DNA from: Desmonostoc muscorum FACHB-395
Lineage (GTDB): Bacteria; Cyanobacteriota; Cyanobacteriia; Cyanobacteriales; Nostocaceae
DNA length: 44,527 bases
Direction: 5' to 3'
NCBI RefSeq assembly: GCF_014698035.1
Contig: NZ_JACJSF010000066.1
Location: 1-44,527 of the forward strand
The notes beneath the pieces are model-generated. The model had not been told where the DNA came from, searched no databases, and saw nothing but the letters and a program-made list of their open reading frames with translations. Shown one piece after another: positions 32,329 through 41,394 of this stretch (position 1 is the first letter of the stretch; each line of letters starts with the position of its first letter). The position numbers and the translations under genes were made by a program.

Positions 32329-32445
32329 AGTTAGGAGTTAGAAGTCATAGAATTTGGAATTTTATATTTTTTGTTTAATTCAAAATTCAAAAACTAAAGT
32401 TATCAGAGTTCAAAATTATAACTTATTAACTTCTAACTACTAACT
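32329..32445. repeat. Second MITE-like element, agttaggagttagaagt ends
   Basis: AGTTAGGAGTTAGAAGT at 32329-32345 faces ACTTCTAACTACTAACT at 32429-32445. The interior is AT-rich (TTCAAAATTCAAAAACTAAAG). It lies 14 bases from the previous element, so together they fill the gap between the dehydrogenase and the 85-aa gene. Confidence 0.7.
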
Positions 32446-32538
32446 CTACCCTCATTGTCTTCCATTAGAGGGATGAGTAAAAATTGAAATATTGATAGTC
32501 TATTCAGCAGCATACATTTAGAGATAACAACTACGTCT

Positions 32539-32796
32539 ATGGCATCTCCTACACCATTATATGGCACAGAACTAGTAGATTGTGCTAGAGCAAATGCCAA
32601 GCAAGGAATTGAAACTGCTGCTTATCAATGTGGCTATGGTCAAGACCTCAACAAATTTGCCCGAGAACTCAGACAAGCTTGTGAAGAAATGAATTTACAA
32701 GTAAAAGAACTCAGTGGATTAATTACTGAACAAGACATGATACTGCAATTGGGTACTGGCGAAATTGTTGCTCCAGTGACAGAATCAGAATTGTAA
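32539..32796 (+). CDS. Conserved hypothetical small protein (85 aa)
   Basis: The protein begins MASPTPLYGTELVDCARAN and has alternating helical, charged stretches (FARELRQACEEMNLQVKEL) and a final ILQLGTGEIVAPVTESEL. No signal peptide, membrane helix or known motif is visible. Three Cys residues are present without a metal-binding pattern. The ATG at 32539 lacks a clear ribosome-binding site, as often in cyanobacteria. Composition and length suggest a genuine cyanobacterial gene, but I cannot name the family. Confidence 0.6.
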   Translation: MASPTPLYGTELVDCARANAKQGIETAAYQCGYGQDLNKFARELRQACEEMNLQVKELSGLITEQDMILQLGTGEIVAPVTESEL

Positions 32797-32824
32797 AAAA
32801 TAGTGATTTGTCGTTTGTAATTTG

Positions 32825-33272
32825 TTATTGATTAATGACCAATGACTCCTTTCGTAACTTTAAAGTTAACTGCGCCAAATTGAAATAAATCAAAACGCCT
32901 ACGACATCAACTTCTGTAGTAAGAAATGGTGCTGACATCAATGCCGGATCTCAACGGAGGTAGCAAAATAGAAACGGCAGTGCTGAACCGGAGATAAAAG
33001 CTAATACAGAAATCGCTACCAGACACATGCCGCGATCGCTACTTCTAATCGCTTTTGCAGAAAGTAAGCCTAGATAGTAGCGATCGTTTCGCGGCCAACT
33101 ATCTGCAATATGCCAAGCGATCGCATTTCATCAGTGTTCATCCCTCGAATCACCACTGTAGAAGACTGGGCACGCACATTACCGCTAGCTACAAGTCAGC
33201 AAAGGGACAAACGCCGTCAGTGTTACCACTTTTGTTAAGATTTTTTCTTGTGACTTAATAATTGTTACTGCA
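32825..33272 (-). pseudogene. Relic of a magnesium transporter gene (MgtE C-terminal domain)
   Basis: Pieces on the minus strand read in order like the MgtE membrane domain: SQEKILTKVVTLTAFVPLLT, then (frameshift) RAQSSTVVIRGMNTDEM and VGRETIATI, a TAG stop, AYFLQKRLEVAIAACV, a frameshift, VAISVLAFISGSALPFLF, a TGA stop, and DPALMSAPFLTTEVDVVGVL followed by IYFNLAQL. Intact MgtE has these blocks in this order (the QSSTVV-RGL and SGSALPFLF regions and DPALMSAPF are typical). At least two frameshifts and two stops make it non-functional. The N-terminal cytoplasmic and CBS domains are absent. Confidence 0.8.
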
Positions 33273-34614
33273 ATGGTGTATTGGTTATAAGTAAAAACCA
33301 ACAACCATACAACCTGCTTCTGAGCAATTTCTAATAAATTCATCTGAAAATAGTTGTCGCTCCCGACTGCACACTACCACCCAAGGTATAGATATCTTCG
33401 GTGGTTTCTTGTTATCTTCAAATCAGCTTGAACATTCCCACTTACACCCTAGTTTAAGAGCAATAGAGTTCAGATAAGACCAAAACACTTGTAGAGACGG
33501 CGATTTATCGTGCATCTCAAAAACCCAAAATTTTTGCCAGTAGCCCTTAACTGAACTTTATTGAGTTTAAGAGGATGTTTGGAAAGTCGTTAAGTATACT
33601 ATAAACCCCGCTTCCATTCCTCTTTGCGAAAGATCGAGAGGCTTTGAATTCCCCCTTACCGCGTCGAGAAGGCAGGGTAGTTTCATACAAGTGGAATAAA
33701 AACAACAACTGGGTTGCAAAGCCTCTCTCCTGTTTATTACCACAAAGATATGAATTAATAGTCAATATGAAGCATAGATAAATATTACTTTTTTAAATCT
33801 TTAAATATTAAAAATTTTCTTTATATAATTTTCATTTCATTAAGAAATATGAGGCTAGAAAACATGACATCATTCCCTATATTGGTAATTTTTATTTAAA
33901 AACCATTAAAACTTTTATATTCCTTTAAAAAGGTATATAGCAATATGAATATTTAAATAAAGTTCTATAAAAAAGATAGACATAACACCCTGATATAGTG
34001 TCAAATATGTAGTTGATAAATCTAATGACAGTACTTAAGCATTCTCATGTAAAATATAATCTTCAACTACTTAAGCATTTATCTGACATCTTGGATTTTG
34101 CTTTGTTTCAACTTTATGTAACTGCTTATCAGTTAGATTAAAGGCTCTCTTGAGAGGTTACTTATAATTTTTAATTGAATTCACCAAAGTGAATTTAATC
34201 AAAAATCATAAGCTTGTAACAAAAAATAACCATTTATAAGGACTATTGCACCCTTCCGATAATTAATATCTGGTATTTCTTGTAGTACCAATTCTTCTCT
34301 ATAATCTACCTTCAAAGAATATATAGAAAGGTAAATCAGTCCATATTCGTTCATTTTGAGGTTGACACAAATAGGCAGCCAATTAGAAAGGGATATGAGC
34401 GAAGGAGCATATATAAAAAAATAGTTTCTATCAGCAATTAAGAGAAAATATTACATGCAACAAATATATTAATAAGAAAATTTACTGTTATCTTATTAAT
34501 ATGTTTACACCTAGTATAGCTACGCCTTTTTTGTTGGAAATATCCATTATAAAACTAGTTCCACAACATTAATTATGGAATTAGTTCTAGCATTATTGTG
34601 AGGCATATATTTCA
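33273..34614. other. Long intergenic region without a supported gene
   Basis: Besides the relic of mgtE at its left border, this 1.3-kb gap has a minus-strand frame at 33285-33488 interrupted by one TGA, a degenerate AGAGACGGCGATTTATCGT hairpin repeat near 33494, and a CCTCTCTCC-type repeat remnant near 33650-33732. From 33770 to 34614 the sequence is strongly AT-rich with short frames only. It presumably carries the regulatory region of the large PA14 protein gene; no clear promoter stands out. Confidence 0.5.
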
Positions 34615-37600
34615 ATGAATGAATTACAGAATCAAAATTCTAACCCAACGGTAATTGATAATAAATCTCTACAAACCCTTGATAAGACGCTGCTGCCAAG
34701 TATTTCTCCTCAAGCTAGTGCCAGTCTGCTTTCTCAAGGAGATGGACTCAAAGCAGAGTACTACGACAACATCGACTTCACCAACCTAAAGAAAACCCGC
34801 ATAGATTCGACGGTGAACTTTGACTGGGGTCTTGGTTCTCCAGATTCGTCCATTGCTCCAGATACCTTTTCAGCACGTTGGACAGGTCAGGTAGAAGCCA
34901 AGTACAGCGAGACTTACAACTTCTATACCACTAGCGATGATGGTGTGCGACTCTGGGTGAATGGTAAGCAAATCATCAATCAGTTTGTCAATCAATCTGC
35001 CACTGAATTTAGCGGCTCGATCGCACTAGTTGCAGGTCAGAAGTATGATATTAAGCTTGAATACTTCGAAAATACCGTCAATGCCGTTTCCAAACTGGCT
35101 TGGTCGAGTGCTTCTCAGACCAAAGAAATCATTCCCCAGTCACAACTTTATAGTCAGAGCAACGTACCTGTTATTGGTAATGGCAACGGACTCAAAGCAG
35201 AGTACTACGACAACATCGACTTTACCAACCTGAAGCAAACCCGTACAGATGCGACGGTGAACTTTGACTGGGGTCTTAGTTCTCCAGATCCGACCATTGC
35301 TCCAGATACCTTCTCAGCACGTTGGACAGGTCAAGTGCAAGCCAAGTACAGCGAGACTTACAACTTCTATACCACTAGCGATGATGGTGTGCGACTTTGG
35401 GTGAATGGTCAGCAAATCATCAATCAGTTTGTCAATCAATCTACCACTGAATTTAGCGGCTCGATCGCACTAGTTGCAGGTCAGAAGTACGATATTAAGC
35501 TTGAATACTTCGAAAATACCGTTACTGCCGTTTCCAAACTGGCTTGGTCGAGTGCTACTCAGAACAAAGAAATCATTCCTCAGTCCCAACTTTATAGCCA
35601 GAGCAACGTACCTCCTAGTGGTAATGGCAACGGACTCACAGCAGAGTACTACGACAACATCGACTTAACCAACCTCAAGAAGACCCGCATAGATGCGACG
35701 GTGAACTTTGACTGGGGTCTTGGTTCTCCAGATCCGACCATTGCTCCAGATACCTTCTCAGCACGTTGGACAGGTCAGGTACAAGCCAAGTACAGCGAGA
35801 CTTACAACTTCTACACCAGTAGTGATGATGGTGTGCGACTCTGGGTCAATGGTCAACAAATCATTAATAAGTTTGTCGATCAATCACCTACAGAAAACAC
35901 TGGCTCAATAGCTCTGGTTGCAGGTCAAAAGTACGATATTAAGCTTGAATACTACGAAAATACAGTCACTGCCGTTTCCAAGCTGGCTTGGTCAAGTGCT
36001 TCTCAAAGCAAAGAAATCATTCCTCAGTCCCAACTTTATAGTCAAAGTGCTAATGGCAACGGCAACGGACTCAAAGCAGAGTACTACGACAACATCGACT
36101 TTACCAACCTGAAGCAAACCCGTACAGATACGACAGTGAACTTTGACTGGGGTCTTGGTTCTCCAGAACCGTTCATTGCTCCAGATACCTTCTCAGCACG
36201 TTGGACAGGCCAGGTACAAGCCAAGTACAGCGAGACTTACAACTTCTATACCACTAGCGATGATGGTGTGCGACTCTGGGTGAATGGTCAGCAAATCATC
36301 AATCAGTTTGTCAATCAATCTGCCACTGAATTTAGCGGCTCGATCGCACTAGTTGCAGGTCAGAAGTATGATATTAAACTTGAATACTTCGAAAATACCG
36401 TCAATGCCGTTTCCAAGTTGGCTTGGTCGAGTGCTTCTCAGACCAAAGAAATTATTCCTCAATCACAACTGTATTCACCAGTTCTTCAGACCACAATAAC
36501 ATTAGGATCATCTTCCACAACTCTGAACGAAGGCGCTGGTAATGCTACCATAACTTTGCTCAGGACTGGTGATTTAAGCAGCACATCTTCAATCAAGTAT
36601 GCAACCATAGCTGGTACTGCCACAGCAGGAGTTGACTACGGAAGTGATGGTACCGAAAGCGCTGGAACAATTATTTTTGCGCCGGGTGAAAGCAGCAGAC
36701 AAGTATCAATTCCGATCAATGACGATTCATTAATAGAAGTAGATGAAACCTTTAGTTTTGTTATCGATCAGCCAGGGGGAGCAACACTAGGGCTCCAAAG
36801 AACTCTTGGAATTACGATTCAAGATAACGATCGCTCTGGCATCGATTTTAGTGCGCCAGTAATTAATGAGGGTGCTGGTACAGCTACGGTGACAGCTACA
36901 CGGGGTAACACTGTCGGAGCTGCTAGTGTGAACTACACAACTGTGGATGGAACTGCTAAAGCTGGATCTGACTACCAAAGTAAATCTGGAACCTTGAATT
37001 TTATCGCAGGACAAAGCCAGCAAAACATTATTATCCCCATTATTAATGACAACGTTGAGGAATCAAATGAAACATTTACTCTCAACTTTAGTAATGCAGT
37101 TGGAGTCCAACTAACTAATCAACAGACAACTATCACGATTCTTGATGATGACTCTACTAAGTTTGCTTTAGATACGGTAGCTTCTGGTTTGAATCAACCC
37201 ACAGCTTTTGACTGGACAGCTGACCAAAAGCAGATGTTCATTGCCCAGAAAAATGGGGTAGTGCGAGTCTTAGACAACGGCAAATTATTAGCAACACCAT
37301 TTATCGATATTTCTGCACAGGTAAATGACACGCGCGATCGCGGTCTTTTAGGCATTGCTGTACATCCAGATTTTGGCAAAAGTCCAACCGGCAATAACTA
37401 TGTTTACCTATTGTATACTTACGATCCACCAGAAACGAATCCAAACAACCCTAAGAACAATCCCAATAGCACATTGGACAATCCCGATCAGAATGGGAAT
37501 CGGACTGCACAGCTAATTCGGGTAACAGCTGACCCCAAAACAAATTACACTACTGCCATTGCCGGCAGCCAATTTGTGCTACTGGGTACTAATGCCACTT

Positions 37601-38532
37601 GGGATAATATTAGCCGTCCAGATGGAAATAGCACAAATGTCTCACTAGGCTACGCACCATCAGGAATTATTAACAAAGATACTGGTAAGCAGTTTACTAG
37701 CTTGCAGGATTATCTTAATAATCTCGATAAAGTCCAAAATGTCCAGAATTTTATAGCCAACGATAGTGAATCTCACTCAGTTGGTGCTGTGCGCTTTGGT
37801 ACCGATGGTTCTTTGTTTGTAAGCTTAGGAGACGGGACTTCCTACAACGGAATAGATCCGCGAGCAATTCGCGTTCAGGATATCGATAATCTGTCCGGCA
37901 AGATCCTGCATATTGATGCCATTACTGGTCAAGGTTTATCAAGTAATCCTTTCTACAACGGCGATCCTAATAGCAATCGCTCCAAGGTTTATAACTTAGG
38001 TCTGCGTAACCCCTTCCGTTTCACAATTGATAAGAATAATAACCCTGTGATTGGTGATGTTGGCTTTGATACTTACGAAGAGGTCAATGTCGGAAAACCA
38101 GGAGCTAACTTTGGCTGGCCGTTCTATGAAGGAGGTCTTGATGCAAAAGGCAACATCGTCAGCTTGCAACAACCAAAATATGCGACCCTAAATGCAGCAA
38201 AAGACTTTTATAGTAGTGGCAAAACTGTTACAGCACCAGTTTATACTTACAAGCATTTTAGTTCCAATTCAATTGTTTTGGGTGACTTTTACACAGGCAA
38301 TACTTTCCCCTCAATCTATCAAGGTGCGTTATTCGTTGGTGATTTCAGTCAAGGAACTATCGATGCTTTGACATTTGATAGCCAAGGCAAACTTGTCTCT
38401 GTTAAGCGGTTTGCTTCCCCAGCAGACACGCCAAATCTAGGAGTGACTACACAAATCACTACTGGAAAAGATGGTAATCTGTACTACGCAAACTTGACCG
38501 GGGGTGAGATTGATCGCTTCCGATCTGCTTAG
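34615..38532 (+). CDS. Multidomain PA14(x4)-Calx-beta(x2)-sugar dehydrogenase-like protein
   Basis: A 1305-residue protein. Four PA14 domains start near residues 44, 192, 340 and 485, each with GLKAEYYDNIDFTNL, APDTFSARWTGQV and YNFYTTSDDGVRLWVNG; PA14 domains usually bind glycans. Two Calx-beta domains follow (about 625-850; NEGAGNATITL and NEGAGTATVTA, each ending in a DND/DDD calcium site). The last 455 residues are a propeller of the glucose/sorbosone dehydrogenase (GSDH) family: DRGLLGIAVHPDFG, SHSVGAVRFGTDGSLFVSLG, LGLRNPFRFTID. Calcium sites imply work outside the cell, yet no classical signal peptide is seen, so type I secretion or another route is likely. A PQQ-type sugar oxidation role is possible. 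It ends near a strong bidirectional terminator. Confidence 0.9.
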   Translation: MNELQNQNSNPTVIDNKSLQTLDKTLLPSISPQASASLLSQGDGLKAEYYDNIDFTNLKKTRIDSTVNFDWGLGSPDSSIAPDTFSARWTGQVEAKYSETYNFYTTSDDGVRLWVNGKQIINQFVNQSATEFSGSIALVAGQKYDIKLEYFENTVNAVSKLAWSSASQTKEIIPQSQLYSQSNVPVIGNGNGLKAEYYDNIDFTNLKQTRTDATVNFDWGLSSPDPTIAPDTFSARWTGQVQAKYSETYNFYTTSDDGVRLWVNGQQIINQFVNQSTTEFSGSIALVAGQKYDIKLEYFENTVTAVSKLAWSSATQNKEIIPQSQLYSQSNVPPSGNGNGLTAEYYDNIDLTNLKKTRIDATVNFDWGLGSPDPTIAPDTFSARWTGQVQAKYSETYNFYTSSDDGVRLWVNGQQIINKFVDQSPTENTGSIALVAGQKYDIKLEYYENTVTAVSKLAWSSASQSKEIIPQSQLYSQSANGNGNGLKAEYYDNIDFTNLKQTRTDTTVNFDWGLGSPEPFIAPDTFSARWTGQVQAKYSETYNFYTTSDDGVRLWVNGQQIINQFVNQSATEFSGSIALVAGQKYDIKLEYFENTVNAVSKLAWSSASQTKEIIPQSQLYSPVLQTTITLGSSSTTLNEGAGNATITLLRTGDLSSTSSIKYATIAGTATAGVDYGSDGTESAGTIIFAPGESSRQVSIPINDDSLIEVDETFSFVIDQPGGATLGLQRTLGITIQDNDRSGIDFSAPVINEGAGTATVTATRGNTVGAASVNYTTVDGTAKAGSDYQSKSGTLNFIAGQSQQNIIIPIINDNVEESNETFTLNFSNAVGVQLTNQQTTITILDDDSTKFALDTVASGLNQPTAFDWTADQKQMFIAQKNGVVRVLDNGKLLATPFIDISAQVNDTRDRGLLGIAVHPDFGKSPTGNNYVYLLYTYDPPETNPNNPKNNPNSTLDNPDQNGNRTAQLIRVTADPKTNYTTAIAGSQFVLLGTNATWDNISRPDGNSTNVSLGYAPSGIINKDTGKQFTSLQDYLNNLDKVQNVQNFIANDSESHSVGAVRFGTDGSLFVSLGDGTSYNGIDPRAIRVQDIDNLSGKILHIDAITGQGLSSNPFYNGDPNSNRSKVYNLGLRNPFRFTIDKNNNPVIGDVGFDTYEEVNVGKPGANFGWPFYEGGLDAKGNIVSLQQPKYATLNAAKDFYSSGKTVTAPVYTYKHFSSNSIVLGDFYTGNTFPSIYQGALFVGDFSQGTIDALTFDSQGKLVSVKRFASPADTPNLGVTTQITTGKDGNLYYANLTGGEIDRFRSA
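34744..36477 (+). repeat. Four tandem PA14-encoding DNA repeats of about 440 bp
   Basis: Units begin at 34744, 35188, 35632 and 36067, giving periods of 444, 444 and 435 bases. Long blocks are identical at DNA level, for example CAGAGTACTACGACAACATC and AGCACGTTGGACAGG in all four. Unit 3 is the most diverged (DQSPTENTGS in place of NQSATEFSGS). The second and fourth units share QTRTD, suggesting unequal exchange between units. Confidence 0.95.
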
Positions 38533-38674
38533 AGATGACTTGAAGGAGGCAGGATAGCGCAGCGGTAGCGAGTCCGCGAGCGTCGGCAGGAGGCAGAAAG
38601 AAGGAAGTAAACTTTTTATGTCTGATTTTTTGAGTCCTGTACTTCATACCTCATTTACTTGAAAAATCCTGTAT

Positions 38675-38716
38675 CAAAAATCAGTGAACAGTCGAATGAC
38701 TGTTCACTGATTTTTG
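38675..38716. terminator. Bidirectional terminator, 19-bp perfect stem
   Basis: CAAAAATCAGTGAACAGTC and its exact complement GACTGTTCACTGATTTTTG flank a GAAT loop. The stem ends in A5/T5, giving T-runs in both directions. It lies between two convergent genes and begins one base after the stop codon of the minus-strand flavoprotein gene. It is long and perfect enough to serve both. Confidence 0.85.
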
Positions 38717-40267
38717 TCAAGATAACTTTGTTAGAAATCCCAGCAATTTTTTGGTATTTGATGTCAAGAGTGTGCGGCGGTAAGCATCAGCTGCTTTTTT
38801 AATAGCTTCGGCTTGAGTGGGGTAAGGATGAATTACACTGCTTAACTTACTCAAACCGAGCTTATTCACCATTGCTGTAGTCACTTCTGAAATCATCTCA
38901 CCTGCGTGACTGGCGACAATAGTTGCACCGATAATTTCATCAGACCCCTTTTTATGGTGGATTTTCAGAAATCCTGATTCTTCACCATCTGCGATCGCTC
39001 GGTCTACACTACTAAAAGGTATTTTGATTGTCGTCACCTCAATACCCAATTTCTGCGCCTCGTGTTCGTACATCCCCACGTGGGCAATTTCTGGGTCAGT
39101 ATAAGTTACCCACGGCATCACCAAACTGCTGAGTTTCGAGCGTCCTAAGCCAAAGGGAGAGAACAGCGTATTTTTAATTACAATCCGCGCCGCAGCATCA
39201 GCAGCATGGGTAAACTTCCAGTTCATGCAGATATCGCCAGCCGCATAAATTTTGGGATTCGTCGTCTGGAGGTAATCATTTACCTTCACACCTTGGCGCT
39301 TGTCGTATTCTACACCCACAGCTTCTAAATTTAGATTTTCGACATTTGGCGATCGCCCCGCACCGACTAAAATTTCATCTACTGTCACCGAATCTCGATG
39401 ACCATTGGAGGAAAAGTAAAGTCGTTTCCCCTCAGTAACAGTTACCACTTCTTCTAATTTGGAATTCAACACTACGCGAATTCCTTCCCTAATCAAAACC
39501 TTTTGCAGAACTTCAGCAGCTTCAGCGTCTTCTTTATTCAAAAGATGAGAACCGCTATGGAAAAGTACCACCTCAGAACCCAAGCGGCGGAAAGCTTGCG
39601 CCAATTCGCAACCAATGGGGCCGCCACCAATCACCGCTAAACGTTCCGGCCGTTGAATTAGGGAAAAAACCGTCTCATTCGTTAGATAACCCGCCTTTTC
39701 AATTCCCGGAATCGACAGTTGTGCGGCTCTTGCGCCAGTAGCAATTACAGCTTTTTTAAACCGCAGGGTTTTACCGCCAACTTCCACAGTATTCTTACTC
39801 GCAAATCGACCGCTACCCAAAAAGACATCGACACCCAACTTTTGAAACCGCTCCGCCGAGTCGTTAGGGCTGATATCAGACCTGATTCGCCGCATCCTTG
39901 CCATGACTTTGGGAAAATCCACATCTATATTATGTTGGGGAATATTAACTCCCAAGTTTTTAGCATCCCAGATTTCGCCAACTACACGGGCAGACCGAAT
40001 AATAGTTTTAGATGGTACGCAACCAACATTTAAGCAATCTCCACCCATGAGATGCTTTTCAATTAACGCCACTTTTAAACCCAAATCTAGACCCGCAGCC
40101 CCCGCCGCCACCACTAATCCCGCCGTACCAGCCCCAATTACTACCAAATCATAAACATCGGCAGGTTGAGGATTAACCCAATTTGGCGGATGCACGTAAG
40201 ATACCAACTTTTGGTTATACTCATCCGTTGGGCGAACTGTGACTCTCTCTAAATCTGAATTGGTCAT
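38717..40267 (-). CDS. Mercuric-reductase-like FAD/NAD(P) disulfide oxidoreductase
   Basis: A 516-residue flavoprotein of the class I pyridine nucleotide-disulfide oxidoreductases. After a 38-residue leader comes the FAD fold YDLVVIGAGTAGLVVAAG, the redox-active GGDCLNVGCVPSK, the NAD(P) fold RLAVIGGGPIGCELAQAF, YAAGDI, and the C-terminal dimer domain with HPYPTQAEA (the His-Pro of this family). It lacks both the N-terminal metal-binding domain and the C-terminal Cys pair of true MerA, so mercury reduction should not be assumed. The next genes on the strand are two TVP38/TMEM64 membrane proteins, a combination seen in other bacteria, hinting at a shared membrane-redox role. Confidence 0.88.
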   Translation of the reverse strand: MTNSDLERVTVRPTDEYNQKLVSYVHPPNWVNPQPADVYDLVVIGAGTAGLVVAAGAAGLDLGLKVALIEKHLMGGDCLNVGCVPSKTIIRSARVVGEIWDAKNLGVNIPQHNIDVDFPKVMARMRRIRSDISPNDSAERFQKLGVDVFLGSGRFASKNTVEVGGKTLRFKKAVIATGARAAQLSIPGIEKAGYLTNETVFSLIQRPERLAVIGGGPIGCELAQAFRRLGSEVVLFHSGSHLLNKEDAEAAEVLQKVLIREGIRVVLNSKLEEVVTVTEGKRLYFSSNGHRDSVTVDEILVGAGRSPNVENLNLEAVGVEYDKRQGVKVNDYLQTTNPKIYAAGDICMNWKFTHAADAAARIVIKNTLFSPFGLGRSKLSSLVMPWVTYTDPEIAHVGMYEHEAQKLGIEVTTIKIPFSSVDRAIADGEESGFLKIHHKKGSDEIIGATIVASHAGEMISEVTTAMVNKLGLSKLSSVIHPYPTQAEAIKKAADAYRRTLLTSNTKKLLGFLTKLS

Positions 40268-40516
40268 TGGCGAAACCTCTTTTAAGAATTGAAAATACTA
40301 AAGTCAACTACCTTTGGGAGGAATTGAAAATTAAGAATCCTGATAGATTTAGTTGGCTCAGTCTCTTATTTTTTATGTTTGTTTAATAATAAATACAGCC
40401 TTTGAATTGTTTTGTCCGTTTGGGAATTGACAGATACGATTAAAGTTTTCCTGTATAAACGTTTCAACAATCGATAATTTACAGCAATTTGCTGTTGAAT
40501 AAACGACACTACTAGA
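40268..40516. other. Gap between membrane-protein and flavoprotein genes
   Basis: About 250 bases, AT-rich, no gene seen. With the adjoining element at 40517-40620 it separates the flavoprotein gene start from the stop of the upstream TVP38 gene, so the flavoprotein is probably transcribed from its own promoter here. No convincing -35/-10 pair was identified. Confidence 0.5.
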
Positions 40517-40620
40517 GTAAGCTAAAAATATTTTAATTTGCATCCTCAAAAAAATGAATCTCTTGTGGAGTGGGCATCTTGCCCGCCCTGGTTGTGCAAA
40601 TTAAATACGCGACAGCTTAC
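40517..40620. repeat. MITE-like element abutting the TVP38 stop codon
   Basis: GTAAGCT at 40517 plus TTTAATTTGCA at 40532-40542 are mirrored by TGCAAATTAAA at 40595-40605 and AGCTTAC ending at 40620. The core GTGGAGTGGGCATCTTGCCC matches the element at 13275-13397. Its last base is immediately next to the stop codon of the TVP38 gene, so the insertion lies at the very end of the coding sequence. Confidence 0.65.
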
Positions 40621-41394
40621 CTACAATTCCTCTTCTAAAGCTTTACGTGCAATCCGGGTTATATAAACTGTAACGGCTACTGTCGCCATCAAACCCAAAA
40701 TCCGAATTGCCCATTGTAAAGTTGAGTTAGTAGGTTGAGCTTCAGTACCAATCATGGCAAGATTACTTGTAAGGGAACCTATATAAACGTACATAATGGT
40801 TCCAGGAATCATCCCTACAGAGCCAATGAAATAATCTTTAAGTGAAACTCCCGTGATGCCAAAGGCATAATTTAATAAATTGAAAGGAAATATTGGCGAG
40901 AGTCGCGTTAGCAGGACAATTTTTAATCCTTCTCTGCCAACAGCTTGGTCAATAGCGGCAAATTTTTTGTTATCTGCAATTTTACCAGCAACCCAACCCC
41001 TTGCTAAATAACGTCCAACGAGAAAAGCAGCTGTAGCGCCAAGGGTTGCACCAATGAAGACGTACAAAGAACCCCAAACTACGCCAAATATAACGCCAGA
41101 ACCCAAGGTGAGAATAGAACCAGGGAAAAAAGCAACGGTGGCGATAATGTAAAGGGCAATAAAAGCTATGGCTCCCAACGCACCCAGGCTATCAATCCAC
41201 TGCAACGAATTCCGTAAAATGGTTTGAGGATTGAAATAATTTGGATTTGCAGATTCTTCTGCTAGAGCCGCGTCTGTGTTTAATGCGAAAGCACTCGCCA
41301 ATATCAATAATATTAATACACCTAGGCTAAAAAGCTTCTGTAAGTTTCTGGCATCAATACTTTTAAATATCTGAATGATTGTTATTTTTGTCAT
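40621..41394 (-). CDS. TVP38/TMEM64 (VTT domain) membrane protein, second copy
   Basis: A 257-residue inner-membrane protein with an N-terminal hydrophobic segment, then the VTT/SNARE-associated domain (PF09335): FPGSILTLGSGVIFGVVWGS, ATAAFLVGRYLARGWV, and LLTRLSPIFPFNLLNYAFG followed by GMIPGTIMYVYIGSL. Related DedA/TMEM41/VMP1 proteins are lipid scramblases or affect membrane potential and envelope integrity; the exact role of the TVP38 subgroup is not settled. The start lies 32 bases inside the preceding gene, which encodes a paralogue, so the two are co-transcribed and possibly translationally coupled. Confidence 0.9.
   Translation of the reverse strand: MTKITIIQIFKSIDARNLQKLFSLGVLILLILASAFALNTDAALAEESANPNYFNPQTILRNSLQWIDSLGALGAIAFIALYIIATVAFFPGSILTLGSGVIFGVVWGSLYVFIGATLGATAAFLVGRYLARGWVAGKIADNKKFAAIDQAVGREGLKIVLLTRLSPIFPFNLLNYAFGITGVSLKDYFIGSVGMIPGTIMYVYIGSLTSNLAMIGTEAQPTNSTLQWAIRILGLMATVAVTVYITRIARKALEEEL

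Noticed and set aside
33055..33258. 67-codon plus-strand frame
   Set aside because: It is the antisense of the mgtE relic, which explains the sequence better.
38717..40267. Annotation as mercuric reductase merA
   Set aside because: The C-terminal Cys pair and N-terminal metal-binding domain of MerA are absent and no mer genes are nearby.
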